NCBI GenBank assembly: GCA_030770425.1
Contig: JASJFT010000009.1
Span: forward strand, 62,001 to 126,000
DNA length: 64,000 bases
Reading direction: 5' to 3'
Source of the DNA: Darksidea phi
Lineage: Eukaryota > Ascomycota > Dothideomycetes > Pleosporales > Lentitheciaceae
Shown here piece by piece: positions 33,524 to 45,369 of the stretch. Made by a program: the position numbers and the translations under genes. Position 1 is the first letter of the stretch. The number at the start of each line of letters is the position of its first letter. Under the pieces are notes generated by a model. That model made no database searches and was not told the origin of the DNA. It saw nothing but the letters and a program-made list of their open reading frames with translations.

Positions 33524-34765
33524 TACCCTCCCCCAGGAGCTTGGGCCACTACCCGGCGTAACGTCACGTTGGCTCCTAGGCTGGCTATATTTTTCGTGAA
33601 TCTAATCACCTCATTGTGTTTTAATATTTCGACATATTACGTAATAGTACAGGTAGTAACTACACGACAATAATAGCTCCTAATTTACTAATAATATATA
33701 TAGATAGTTAAACGCGCCGACAACGCCGAACCCCCTACGCCACTTCTTAGTCCTCCACTCACCGGTAGGTAAGCTTTCGCTTTCTTTCCCTCCCTAGCCA
33801 GGTATCCCCGTCGTCCTCCGCCCCTACGCCATCGTTCGTATTATATCTACTATGGACACTAGCTCTATCTTCTACGTTAGGTATTAGTTCCCTCGATAGC
33901 CTACTAAGAAGGCCGATTTCTCCTTCCTAAATAGTCTTCCCTGTATAAGCTTTTCCTCTAGCCTACGCAGACGGAATAGCTACCTCTCGACGAAACGCCT
34001 ATCCTCGTTATATAGGGCCTCGGATAGGAATATATTATAGGCAACTACTAATAGCTATACGAGAATCCTGTCGCCGCTTATTCCCTCGAATATGTCTAAC
34101 GTATAGTTGGTTTTATACTAATAGTTATTATAATTAAGGAGCTCTATCGGTAGTACCTCCCGCCTATAGCGCCGGGGACGCTCTACCGTAATATTTAAAA
34201 GATTTAGAGCGCTATACTCGAATAGACTATTATACTCTAGTTCCTCCTACTAAAGGTCCTACTAAAGGACTAGGCGAACGATCGTTGGTGAAGATATATA
34301 GTTGGTAGGTGTTAATAGTAAGTTTGAGGAAGAGGTAAGGAAGCTGGCTAGGTATAAGAGATAGATGTAGTAAGGAAGCTGGCTGGGTATAAGAGATGGA
34401 TGTAGTAAGGAAGCTGGCTAAGGATAAGAGATAGATGTAGTAAGGAAGCTGGCTGAGGATAAAAGATGAATATAAGTGGGATACTGGTATCATCTTAGGC
34501 AATTTTTATACTATAGGTAGTAGTATAGGTACGCTAACTTATCGCTACCGCTGTTAGTCTCCTAACTAGGCTCTGTAGTTCGGTAGTATATATTATTTCT
34601 CGTCGCCTTAATGTTCGAAATATTACCTCGTCGGTATTACTGTGTATAGCTCTATAGCTCTATTATCGTATATAAGGTATAGGTATAGTACCTCTACTAT
34701 ATATAAACTCCTACTATATTTCGTACGGACCTTCTAAAGAGACTCCTACTATATAAATCCAAATT
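33524..34765 (+). repeat. Foldback-element copy 2 (one arm plus centre module)
   Basis: It begins CCCTCCCCCAGGAGCTTGGG, the same terminus as copy 1, and follows the left arm of copy 1 for about 970 bp, including the AAGGAAGCTGGCT-type array at 34340-34460. It continues into the centre module (about 34500-34765). No inverted second arm is present. The arm is AT-rich and stop-filled; an ORF at 34230-34502 on the minus strand is an artefact of the array. Confidence 0.72.
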
Positions 34766-35654
34766 AAATCTTTAAGTACTAGAGGGATTACGTAGAGATA
34801 ATATACTATATATTATATATTCTATTATCTCTATTATATAGAGGGGGGCGGGGATTAATATAACTATATAGCTTACGAATTTACTATAATAAAGCTTCGA
34901 GTATTTTCTAATTATAGTAAAGATTTACTACTTAAGTCTTATTAAGAGTAAACGAACGTCTTAATTATACTAGTAGGGAGGATAGCCGACCCGTACCGGT
35001 ATAGATCTTATAAGATAGCGAATTCTATAGATATTTTTAGAGAGTTAAGTTAGAAAGCTTATAGTCTCCTTATGACTACAACGAGCGAAATCTAAATTCA
35101 TATGTACTCTACGTCGAAGTTGCTCGGTTTACAACTATAGTTCCGTATCGTTCTTCCATCGTTGTTTGTGTTCGTACGCATAGGCTGGAGAAATTGACGT
35201 TGCTTGGGTTGCTGTACGTATAGGTTACGAAGCGTTGTGAAAACACTTGAACTGAAAGAGGAGCCTGGAAAGAGGGATATACTAACTACAGTAGATAGAT
35301 ATGTAGTTTGTGATACTGAACGTAAACAGCAAGTTTTTTTTAAAAGAAAAAAAAAAACCCCCTCGCTTCTTAGCGATGTAAAGTTGGTTACTTTGCATGT
35401 TGATAGCTAACTTCCAGCCTGACCAGGAGCCTTTGCGTGCATTTTCTTACAGCTAAGAGGCTTTTATTTATAAGCAACGTTTTGGAGTGATAGCATTTAA
35501 GCTGACTTTGGCAATGTGATTGCCTGTGCACGTGGTCGCTCGCTTGTGAAACTTAGTCAGCGTTCGCCAAGTCCACGGCTGCACATCCCACATTTTGACT
35601 TCCTCAGTCGACGTCAAGAGAACCTTTCTCAGCACATCCACCACATCAGACAAC
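34766..35654. other. AT-rich repeat debris including module B at 35130-35300
   Basis: Bases 34766-35129 are AT-rich without recognisable content. Bases 35130-35300 match 24862-25050 (module B). Bases 35301-35654 include an A-rich run near 35338-35360 and the promoter and 5' UTR of the ribosomal protein gene starting at 35655. Confidence 0.5.
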
Positions 35655-36278
35655 ATGGTACGTTATGAGTTCGCTGTGATGCCCTTATAAAAGGGAAGCG
35701 AGCGCTAAACATTTTGAAAGGCACCCGCAGCAACCGGCGGCAAGAAGCAGAAGAAGAAGTGGTCCAAGGGAAAGGGTACGTGACAGCGCATTTGCACCCC
35801 CCGACGTGCACGGCATATCGAAGATATGCTCTACAGTCGCGCGACGCTTCTCTATTCCTCTTGTAACGATTCGTACCTCCTCCGCGACGCCCGCAACGTT
35901 CCGCACCGCGGTAGTTGAATTCGCCACTAACAGTTAACAGTCAAGGACAAGGCCAACCACGCCGTCGTCCTCGACAAGCAGACCGCGGACAAGCTCAACA
36001 AGGACGTGCAATCATACCGCCTCATCACCGTCGCCACTCTCGTCGACCGTCTCAAAATCAACGGCTCGCTCGCCAGGACAGCGCTTGCCGATCTCGAGGA
36101 GAAGGGCCAGATCAAGAAGGTTGTTGGACACTCGAAGTTGAGCATCTACAGTACGTCAGAATCAATACCCCCTTCTCCCATGGTTGACGTAGCGGGTTAT
36201 GGCGGATGGGGCTGGCGAACATTAAGAGGAAGAAGCAGGGCTAACGGTATTGCAGCACGAGCAGTCGGCGAAGCTTAA
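35655..36278 (+). CDS. rps25: 40S ribosomal protein S25 (eS25)
   Basis: Four exons: 35655-35657 (the ATG alone), 35721-35775, 35941-36150 and 36256-36278. The product is 96 aa. After a short basic N-terminus (GGKKQKKKWSKGKVKDKANH) comes the winged-helix core with the family blocks VVLDKQTADKL, YRLITVATLVDRLKINGSLA and EKGQIKKVVGHSKLSIYTRA. eS25 sits in the head of the small subunit and contributes to IRES-driven initiation in other eukaryotes. An exon consisting of only the start codon, and intron-rich structure, are typical for fungal ribosomal protein genes. Confidence 0.97.
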
Positions 36279-37051
36279 GCGGCTCGAACGGACAATAACG
36301 GCGATAAAATGCGAGACCGGGGTTTCTTTGACTCTTTTGTCGGGACATTCCTCTTCCCCTATATCGGGCGGCGTCTTTCATGATGGGTGGGGTTCATACA
36401 TTGGGAATGCTCAAGGCGAACATGATTTGAGAGGACGCGTGCAGCTGCGACTGTGTTCGTGGTCTGTGGCGGTTATGTACTGAATGACAAAGAATCCGGA
36501 ATTGCATTTATGCGCTAAATGTGCTTGTTGGGATACTGTCATCGTGATCGTGAACCGCGCATGTGCATACCTAGTTTTGACGTATTGATTAGAGAAGAAC
36601 ACGGAATGCGAAGACCCATCTTCCGAACATGTGTCCTTTCCGGCCCGAAACCATGTCATCTTAAAACTGACCTAGCCCGGCCAATGCCTTCATATGCCCC
36701 TCTATGTGCATTTTCTTTCGACCGCATTACAAAGCCCTCAGATAATAGCTTGTGTCAATCACTGAGATGAAACGAAATGAGCATCGAGAGATAGTCTTCA
36801 TCTTAGAGATATGAACTTGGGTCACACAGGCACGGTTACGTGATATATGCAGGACCTGGAGTGATATCCAGTGTACAAGGTTCGAGCTAGTTCCTGACTT
36901 TACCACTGAGCGAAATAGAAAGGTACAAAGACTACGATATCCAGGTGCTTATACGCCATACCTTTTCATTCGGAAACCTTTTTCCATCTATATATCCTTG
37001 GGAAGCGAGAACCAACGTTACGAAAGGGCTAATACGCATGCACTTCTCCAG
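36279..37051. other. Intergenic between S25 and the cytochrome-b5-fold gene
   Basis: No gene recognised. The flanking genes converge, so this probably holds two 3' UTRs. Confidence 0.4.
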
Positions 37052-37958
37052 CTACTCGTACTTCCTCGTCGGCCTCTGCTTGATAGCCTGCTCACACAAC
37101 TCGCGTTTAGGCAACTTCTTCAGCCAACCCTCCTCCCTCTTGACCTCGCCCGCCTTCCAATAAGGCTTCCCCTTATCGCCGCGAAAAAGTACATGCCAAC
37201 TCTCCAAGCCCTCCCTAACGCTCTTCCTGGCCAGCCTCAATTCCCGCGCATACATATTCTTCAGCTCGGCCTTGGTCATAGCCTCCCTCTTCTTGCGCGC
37301 GCGCCTCGCCTCCTCCTCCAACTTAGCGCGCTCCTCCGCCGACACAGAGGTAGGAATCTCCTTGTCCCAGGGGTCGACGGGGATGTACATTTGCTCGACG
37401 CCGCGCAGGTCCGGCGTCTGGTCTTCTTGGAAGCAGCCGGTGAGGAAGGCGCGGGCGGCGTCGTGGCCCGCGAAGAAGTGGTAGGAGCCGCCGGGGCCGT
37501 AGGTGCTGGGGCTGGAGGAGACGTCGTAGATTGTGCCGTTTAGGGCGAGGTAGATGGGCTTTTTGGGGTCGGTGCCGTCGTAGGCGAGGAGTTCGGTGTC
37601 GGTTAGGTAGACGGGGCGGTGCTGGGTGGAGAGGAGGGTTAGTAGGGTGGGGTGGGTACGATGGAGTATGGGAGGGAAGGGAAGGTGGGATCGAGAGACG
37701 TACGAGTAAGGCTTTCCATTCCCTCGCGCGTGTCCACCACGGATTGTAGTTCCATGTCATGGACTCCCCGCTTGTGCTTAGATAGCTTATACCTCCACTC
37801 AAGATCAATATGCCCGCGAGTACTCGCACAACGTCCAGTATGGAGAAGCCTGCTGGCGCATTTGCAGGCGTAGACTCATCGGCGACTTCTTTGAGGGGTT
37901 TCGAGGGCTCGGGGGAGGAAGCGGGTTCGCCCGCGGGGCCGCGGTAGCGGGCAGACAT
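37052..37958 (-). CDS. Membrane-anchored cytochrome-b5-like heme/steroid-binding protein
   Basis: Two exons, 37958-37704 and 37621-37052, 274 aa, with an 82-bp intron. The N-terminus is Pro/Ser-rich, followed by one TM segment (FSILDVVRVLAGILILSGGI, about residues 38-57). The cytochrome-b5-fold domain then reads VYLTDTELLAYDGTDPKKPI, LALNGTIYDVSSSPSTYGPG and FFAGHDAARAFLTGCF. This is the membrane-associated progesterone-receptor/Dap1 type, which binds heme through Tyr rather than two His. A Lys/Glu-rich helix forms the C-terminus (about 180-274). Relatives support cytochrome P450 enzymes in the ER; the role of this longer form is not established. Confidence 0.88.
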
Positions 37959-38699
37959 TGTAGTGGGGAGGTAGAGGTGGACGTTTGAGCGACGGCAGGG
38001 TCAGGATGAGGCAGCGAGAGGTGGGAAGTGGTGGTGGTGTGGCGCTTGAAGTGTAACAATATCTGAACACTTAGCTCATAGTCAGTATCTGCAGTGAACG
38101 GTGAAGCATTGGGTTTCCGCACCTTTCCGTTCAGAACTCCGGTCTATTCAAATTAAGACTTGGGTTCTGGCTGTTGAACGGACATGGTGTCCTTTCCTAA
38201 GTTGTCGATGGCAGGTCTGAGCGGTCCGCAGCGCCGGAATAGTAGGGTAGAAAGCTGACGGGTGAATGTCTTATATTTAGATTACAGGTATGCATGTAGC
38301 TCCAACGTGGTTCGGCTGCGACCACTTTCGGGGTTAAGGTGATTGGATGGGAGAGCTGGTCTTGGCGGTTACGCTTAATTGGTGTGGCGCATGCTCCACC
38401 AGCCACATATGGTCCGCAACGTTGATATTAAGTTTTGAAGATTGAAGCCTTTGAACAGTAGCTTTATCAATGGTTCTCTGCTCTTGTAACCAAACCAGCT
38501 CTCTCCTCGCTCTCTATCTTGCTATGCTATAAACACGTCTCTTATCAACGACTATCTCATCGATAAATGGCGTTTCCTCGTATAGATACATTCCTTGAAT
38601 TCAAAACTTTTCAGATAGACAGAGAACAGGGTTGTACAATGACTAAGAGAGTACTGAGCTTTCGTGCTACACTAGCCTGCAGACTCGGCTGTTCGATAG
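37959..38699. other. Intergenic
   Basis: No gene recognised. It contains the promoter of the cytochrome-b5-fold gene on its left side and the 3' end of gtr2 on its right. Confidence 0.4.
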
Positions 38700-40061
38700 T
38701 TATGACGGCGACTGAATGGCGATTTCTCTTTCCGCTCGTGGAAAGACTTGTTTGAGCGCTGCTTGGAAGACGCCGACATTGTAGTCGATGACTGCCTTTT
38801 TCTCGGATGGGCTGTCGTCGCCCATGAGGCAGATGAGAGCGAGATATCTATGTTCATGTTAGCGATCTTCCAACAACCTTCTCTCAAACTGACACTCACT
38901 TGTTAATCTCGCGCAGATACAGGTAGTTGTTCCCTTTCTTCTCCATCGTAATCAGACTCTCCGCATCATTGTTCCCCGTCTCCTTCAACTCGGTTTGTCC
39001 ATCTTCACTCGGCCGATCCCAGCCATAGATCTCACTAACGTCAATGACCACGTCGATGTAGTCTGAGCAAATCTCGTAGCTTCCAATATCGGTCGGACTA
39101 GTATCCGTAGCAATGTAAATCTTGCTCATGATGTCGAAGAGGTACGCTTTTTCGATATGGCAGGTACTGCACAGACTGTTAAGCAGTGCTTCGAGCGTCG
39201 GCAGCTGTGGGATGAGCTTTTGTATGACTTTGGAAAAAGCTTCGAAAATGGAGTGATCGTAGATGCTGGTTTGGTAAAAGGAGACGGGTGCGTTTTCGTA
39301 GCCGTGGTCAGAGAGCTCGTCTTGCACGCGCTGAATGATGTCCCGGAACGTGTCGCCTTTGTAGTCTTCCGATAGGCCGTCAACCTTGTGTACGAAGACT
39401 TCGACGTTGATGTTGGGGTACGAGTGCTGGAGGTTGAGAATGGTCGTGTTAAGCCGCATGATGGCCTCGAGGTACTCGTCTTGGGCATCGATGACCCAGA
39501 TGAGCGCGCCGATCTCTTCGAAGATGTTGTCTACGTCGAATGCGGGGTCGAAATAGTCTAAATGGCCCGGAAAGTCCCAGACTTGGAAGTCCATGAAGGA
39601 GCTGGCCATGTCAGCTAACTAGTAGTCTACCCGAGACCCGGGTGACATACTGCATCGACTCCTTCTTGATCCGTGTTGTCGTCTCGAGGTAGAGCGTTTC
39701 ACTCGGCGGCAGCTTGTGAAAGACTACGCTCGATATTGACGACTTGCCGCTTCTGCACAGCAATCAGTCATGAGATCACACAAACGGTCATCACACACCT
39801 TCGCTGACCCATGAGGAGCAGTCGCGGCTTGCCATCGCCCGCTTTGCTGTTGGGCAGCCGCCCCGTGTGGAAGCGGGGAGGCACTGGGTCTGTGTGCGGG
39901 GCTTCGGCGTCTGGAAGGTCCTGCAGATATCGCATCAAGGTCAACTGGGCTCCAGGCTTCAACCGTGAGGGGTCTGCCTGCAGCGACTGTTCCTGCTCGG
40001 AAGGAAATACATTGCGCAAGGAAGTCTGAGAAGCTGACAAACGCCGTGGCCCGGACTGCAT
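38700..40061 (-). CDS. gtr2: Rag-family GTPase Gtr2 (RagC/D ortholog)
   Basis: Four exons: 40061-39799, 39752-39651, 39601-38900 and 38847-38700, 404 aa. The P-loop GQRRSGKSS lies at about 84-93; switch II is represented by [13 protein letters not shown] and the specificity motif by VHKVDGL. The C-terminal roadblock-like part runs from about residue 220 ([19 protein letters not shown], then [11 protein letters not shown]). With Gtr1, this GTPase forms the vacuolar heterodimer that signals amino-acid status to TORC1. The first about 75 residues are a Ser/Pro/Gln-rich extension before the G domain, longer than in yeast Gtr2; the start could instead be a later Met at about 39930. GTP-binding motifs are intact. 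Confidence 0.93.
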
Positions 40062-41836
40062 GATGAGGTGAGGTAGTACAGGGTATCAACGCTTGGAACG
40101 AAACAGAAAGACAGGAAACCGAGTATGAAACGGAGAAGCAGAGAGGGAGGTCGCGTGAGGGCGGCAAGACAGTAAAAGCGCACAGTGGAAAAAAGGCACG
40201 TCCGTCTCGCCCTGTTCACCTGACTCGCATGGCGGTGGTGAAGCGTAGTACTTCTGATCAAGACTGGCAGCGACGATGACGTGTCCGGGGGAGATGGCAG
40301 ACGGGCAGCAAGAGGGAGATTGCAGCGTGCAGAGTGCAGATTGCGTTGGGTGACAGGAGGGCAGGGTTGGCGGGCAACAGAGGAATGAAGGCGAGCGTGA
40401 GGTTCTACAAGCGTTACTTGCAGGCCTGCTCACCCCCGGGGATTGGCACGAGTAAAGATCAGGCCATGGGGGGCATGCGGGCGGACGCCATGTGGGTGTA
40501 GTAGGCTGGGGGGGAGAGGGAGAGGGAGAGAGAAGGAGCGCTGGGCAGCTACACAGCAATAGTCTACAGAGAAGAAATACCACGGGCACACGAGTAACGG
40601 GCGGCGAGAAGAGGCTGAGAGGGGGAAAAAGAAAGAAAGGCAGGGATTGCTCACCTCCATAGTGGCTGGGACTGGAGTAGTAGCAGTAGTAATAGCTCCT
40701 GTAGTGTGTGCACGGTCAGCCGCGATGATACCGATATGCTTTGGGCCGCACCGCCAGACACCACCCCTTGGCCCTAGCCCAAACAGCTCTGACGGGCGCA
40801 GCGGTGACCGGTAGCACAGCAGCGCCGTGGGATGACGGTTTCTTTTGCGTTGCGCCCGACACTGCTTTCGGAGCGGACGAGGAAGAGAGCAACAACCAGA
40901 GGCAGCCGCAGGCCTTTCGCGCCGTGCTGGGGGGGGGAGGGCGCGGCAGCTAAGAGCAAGGATTTGGCTGTCTGCCGGCCTGCCGACGGGATCGGATGCG
41001 CGACCGTGGCACGGCGTAGGAAGAAGAAAACGTCGGCTCGCGAGTCGCGATGTGCTGATGACTGGGAAAAACCCTCCCTATGGCGTTGAGGCGCGACCAT
41101 CTAGAAGCTCCGGAGAAGACGTCCAAAGCGCCCTGTTCGCTTAGCGTCGTGTGATCGTCAGGAACGGCGTCTCTGTATCCACACATCTCCGTCCACATCA
41201 CCAGCTCCCTCCTCCACAACACCCCCAAGGATGTTGATAAGCCTGCAGGATGAGGCCTGTCCCGGACGAAAATGACGCGAGCCGAGGCCTTCATGGGCGG
41301 GACCCAGCTTGCTGGGCTTTATTCTCGCAATAGCTTTGTTTTCGTGGGTCCGCTTTACTGTGCATATCAGCCTTAGCTTGGCTGGCCGTGCTTCATTGTG
41401 GGATGTGATATCTCACTGCGTAAAGTTTGGATGCGCCGAATGATGTAATGCCAGAGCGCTTCGTGCGGATGCAGCCACACTGTCAGACGGCCGCTCACCG
41501 CCGAAACTACTCATTGAGACTCTCGATAACACACCTACATATACCATTGCCGGCCGCATCCAAACAGCCAGTTCCCGCCTCGCCGACTATCGTGAGCTGC
41601 CTCTTCGAGCCCTCACAACACCACGCGGGATAGCTCGCGTGCTCACCCATTGACTTCACATGTCACAGAGGTACCTCAAGCACTTGGAGTCACGTAGAGT
41701 ATACTTTCCCATCTCGCTTCCCAGGCCCAGGATCAAGCGACATCAATTCCAGGCGGATAAATGCGTCTTACAACACTATCCGCACCTCTACTCACCAACG
41801 CCCAACACAATTACAGCCACCCAAGTACCCAAGAAA
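40062..41836. other. Long upstream region of gtr2, pyrimidine-rich on the minus strand
   Basis: About 1.8 kb with no convincing gene. The minus strand is strongly C/T-rich between 40090 and 40650, typical of fungal promoters and long 5' UTRs, and this creates long but meaningless Pro/Ser/Leu ORFs. A G-run sits at 40929-40936. Confidence 0.45.
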
Positions 41837-42298
41837 ATGCTTGCTGCCCCAGAAAGCCACGAGAAGCTCGATCCAGACCCGAAACTCCGACGAAAATTCC
41901 AAACCATCCTTTCGTATATCATGACCCATAGATATCATCCAAAGCGACCAGCACCAATTACCGAAACCCAAAACACCCCAGATCTAAGTGTAGTACGAGT
42001 ACAAAGCGTTAAGTCGCCTCCTCCCGTCCGAGGCTTAACGTGCAAACATCCTGCCGATGATGTGATCGAGATACTGCGTCGTTTCCCCATCCGGTCTGTA
42101 CTAGGTGAGGCATGTCTGTTCCATCCTGAAGCAGTCGCCTGGCCGCCGCGGGATCTACTTGACCGTAAATGTGTTCATCAGCGACTTTCCAAACCATGCC
42201 CCGAATGCTCGCACCACTCGATCCGTGCAGAGGCAAGCGAACTACTCGCCAACGGCTGTGACCTCAGCTCCAAGCACGCTCGCAGCCAGCTGTCCTAG
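41837..42298 (+). CDS. Hypothetical 153-aa protein
   Basis: A single open frame, in frame with an upstream Met at 41660 that would make 212 aa. The sequence has a charged helix-like start (ESHEKLDPDPKLRRKFQTIL) and a Cys/His-rich C-terminal half with HQRLSKPCPECSHH, suggestive of a metal site. No family recognised. Its last 57 bp overlap the 3' end of the membrane-protein gene on the other strand, so one of the two may be mis-ended. Confidence 0.35.
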   Translation: MLAAPESHEKLDPDPKLRRKFQTILSYIMTHRYHPKRPAPITETQNTPDLSVVRVQSVKSPPPVRGLTCKHPADDVIEILRRFPIRSVLGEACLFHPEAVAWPPRDLLDRKCVHQRLSKPCPECSHHSIRAEASELLANGCDLSSKHARSQLS

Positions 42299-43960
42299 CC
42301 CACCGAGAAATGCTAGGCACAGCGCGAGAGCGGTCGCCTCGCCTCCGTGAACGAGGTCCTCCGCCGTAGTTGCGCCATCCGATTCAGTTTGTGCGAGTGT
42401 CTTCTTAGCCGACGCCGGAGGGTCGTATGATTCCTCTGCTTCGAGTTCATAGTCACTGCGAGTCTTTCTCCTTGTGCTCCTCCTGAGAGTGCCGGTCGAC
42501 GCAGAAGTCGAAGGTGTGGAGGGAGAAATGCCGTTAGTGAGAGTGTTTTTCTTAGGTCGGCCACGTTTCTTAGGAGTCACGACTGGCATGGCAAATTCGG
42601 GCTCTGGAGATCCGTCGATAACCTTGTTCGTCTCGCCGTCAAATGCTACGTGCTTCTCCGTCCTACGTGGAGCCAGGAAAGAGAGGATACTGTTGTCCAG
42701 CATGGCCTCGACGTCTAGGTCACGGGTAAATGCCCAGATCAAGAGGCTAACGGTGGTGAAGAGCACATCTGAGGTTGTGACACTTATAACCGGGTGCTTG
42801 CTGATCACCTTCAACCTTTGCGCTGTATTGCTGATTCCAGAGAGGAACCGATTCGATCTTGTATGTTCCTGTCTCCCAATACTGTTCTTGAGTAGATCGT
42901 AGACTGAAGCTTGCTCTGGAGGCGTATTCGCAAGAACCGCGAAACCAAACAGCTTCCAATGCAGGATGAAAGAGGCTAGCGAGAGCACGTAGAAGGCTCT
43001 GCTAAACGAGCGGCGCGCGGATACTTTGGAGGTATGATGACGGCCCAAGCTCAGAGGAATGATCTAGTTCGGGTTAGTTGGCGATTGCGCTCTGTAGAGG
43101 CTGGAGATTTCACCTGCGGGGCAAAAGCCAGGAAAAGTGGAACAGCGGCATAGCCAATGCGAAGAAGGGTAACATCCTCGTTCTTCACTAACAGACCAGG
43201 TAGCCCGTTGAGAGTCAACAGAGATAGAATCATTGGCACGTAGAGAACGGACGGCTTGGGCGTGAAAAGCGCATCGTGCTGCGGCGTGTCATCGTTATGC
43301 AACGTCAACGGGGTGTAAAGAATGGTAATGAAGAACAGGCACAGAGCATATCCAAGACTGCCTACTGCGCTCAAGAGGACAAATGACGCGACCACCGAAG
43401 CCGAGAGTTTGCGTCTACGGCCTGCATAGAGGTCAGATAAGATCACGGAATCATGATTGGTGATTACCTTCAGCGCCCATAAACATTGCGTTCGTCAACA
43501 GACCAACAAAATGCTCGCTCGTGTAGAGGAAAGTCTCGGGCTTTGAGACGGCAATCGTGTCCGACTCCTGCACCAGATTCTTGTCGCTTAACCAATCGCC
43601 CAGCCGCCATCTTCCCACTCCTTCATCGCCGGTGCCGTACCAGCCTGTCCACAAGCGCCCTGGGGTTTCGTGATTCCCGCGCTCCGCCCACTCCAAGTAG
43701 GACATGACGCGCCACATGACTGCGAACGTCGTCACCGAGGCCAGCGACAGAAAGGCGAGTATGGAGAAGGCGATGGCATGGCGACGGCGAACGAGCTCCT
43801 GCGTGCGTGTGACGGTCGAAGGCGGCAGCGAGCGCGCGGCGCGACGGGCAGTGAGAAGCACTTTGGTGGTGAGGCCGACAACGAGCAGGACCTGGGCGGA
43901 GAAGAGCGCGACAGGTTTGAAGTTGCTCTGCGCGGTCGCATTAGGGTCGAGGGGAGCCAT
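42242..43960 (-). CDS. Multi-pass membrane protein with AT-hook-like motif
   Basis: Three exons: 43960-43468, 43421-43114 and 43063-42242, 540 aa. About eight hydrophobic segments are visible, among them ALFSAQVLLVVGLTT, IAFSILAFLSLASVTTFAV, VVASFVLLSAVGSLGYALCL, VLYVPMILSLLTLNGL, AFYVLSLASFILHWKLFGF and TTSDVLFTTVSLLIWAF. A last one lies near the C-terminus (ALALCLAFLGGLGQLAASVL). Between the last two is a hydrophilic loop of about 130 residues with the AT-hook-like PKKRGRPKK and many basic/Ser residues. No named family is recognised. The start is head to head with swc5, 263 bp away. Confidence 0.8.
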
Positions 43961-44223
43961 CGTGATTGTTTGTACTGTGTGTGCCTAATCATCTGATGTT
44001 GGGCGTATACTTCAGGTGAGTCGGAACGGTAAGTGCCTTGTTTTGATTTGACGCGCCCCGCGCACGTCACTCCGCCCATTGTTGCCGTATATATTCGAGC
44101 TTGAGCTCGGACATGCCGCTAGCCGTTTCTGTGATAGCCGTCGATCATTCTAGCGGCCGTCTTCTACTCGTGATTTCGTGATCTGTGGTCGACTTCAATC
44201 TTCATATCCGCACAAAGCTCTCC
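43961..44223. promoter_or_regulatory. Compact divergent promoter between the membrane-protein gene and swc5
   Basis: The start codons of two oppositely transcribed genes lie 263 bp apart, so both core promoters must fit here. No specific factor site was assigned. Confidence 0.55.
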
Positions 44224-45336
44224 ATGGCGCCTCTCGATCCCCTCGAAGACCTTTCAGATGTCGATAATGACTACCACGAGTCCTCCGACGAAGACTTCAA
44301 CCCGGCCGCCGCCCCAGTCGACGAGTCTGCGAGTTCCTCGGACGAAGACGCGACGACGAAACCCACAAAAGCGAAGGGGAAGCGAAAGGCGCCTATCGAC
44401 GATGGTCTAGACTCTGGAGATGAAGTCACAATAGAGGCGGTACGGATGCGCAAGGCAAAGAAGCGGAGGGGTCAGGACGACGACGACGATGACCTCATAC
44501 TGTCCGGTGACGAAGGTGGGGAGGGCGGCTTGGTCAAAACGAGGGCACAACGAAGAGTTGAGTATGTGTCAACGCCCGTTTAATAGGGTATGGTGCTGAT
44601 GCTGCGCAGGCAAAAAGAGCGGAGGCCTCTCGCCGGGACCGAGGGCGCTACCGTCGACGTCGATGCGCTCTGGGCGCACATGTCAGCCGCCCCATTGAAG
44701 CCGTCCCGCCTTGCCAATCCTGAAGACAGTGACACATCAAAAGCACAAGATGCAGCTCTAGCCCCAGCGGCGATTGACACAGGCGAAGAAGAGCAAATCA
44801 CCGTTACGAAAGTCTACACCTTCGCCGGGCAGCGCACAACGGAAGAGAAGAAGATCCTTCGCTCCGCCCTCGAGAAACACGTCGCCGATGGCTGGAAGGC
44901 GGCAGAGGTTGCAATAGAAAAGCCACCAACAGCCGTCAAAGACTTGGAAGCTAAAAACGATCCACCCAAGATCCGCCGCCCTCTTCGTCGACCTTCTCGC
45001 TTCGATCCCAACCCTACTGGCTTCGTTCGCGGTCTCGCTCCAGAGCACCAGCTCACATGGCCCCGCAAGGCAGGCCCTATCATGGCAACCGAGCAAGAAA
45101 ACACACTGGCCACAGAGACGGCGAAAGCACGACCGGAGAAGGCACAGAAACTGAACGTTGTAGACAAATCCCGCCTCGACTGGACAGGTTTCGTGGACAA
45201 GGAAGGGATTGGCGAAGAATTAGATACACATGGCAAGACGAAAGAGGCATATCTCGGCCGCATGAACTTCTTGGCTGGTGTCGAGGCCAGGCAAGAGGAG
45301 GAAAGGAAGCGGATGAAGACCGTCGCTACATCTTGA
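44224..45336 (+). CDS. swc5: SWR1-complex protein 5 (Swc5; BCNT-C domain)
   Basis: Two exons, 44224-44561 and 44610-45336, 354 aa. The N-terminal half is very acidic with Ser/Asp clusters (DDDDDD near residue 95), as in Swc5 proteins that bind histones. The C-terminal BCNT domain is clear: KSRLDWTGFVDKEGIGEELD followed by KTKEAYLGRMNFLAGVEARQ. Swc5 is a subunit of the SWR1 remodeller that exchanges H2A for H2A.Z and is needed to activate its ATPase. Length and layout are normal for a filamentous ascomycete. Confidence 0.94.
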
Positions 45337-45369
45337 CTAGCGCCCTTCAATTTATGCTCTACCAAATGC

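Noticed and set aside
34230..34502. 90-codon ORF rich in Leu/Ser/Tyr
   Set aside because: It is the translation of the short tandem array inside foldback copy 2.
37323..37703. Long Pro/Arg/His-rich extension of the cytochrome-b5 gene's first exon frame
   Set aside because: It reads through an intron and out of frame across the second exon; the spliced frame gives the clear cytochrome-b5 fold.
40086..40660. Pro/Ser/Cys-rich minus-strand ORFs upstream of gtr2
   Set aside because: They result from a long C/T-rich promoter tract and show no family signal or start context.
40741..41294. Several overlapping ORFs on both strands
   Set aside because: Arg/Ala/Gly-rich translations in four frames of a GC-rich stretch; none has splice partners or recognisable motifs.
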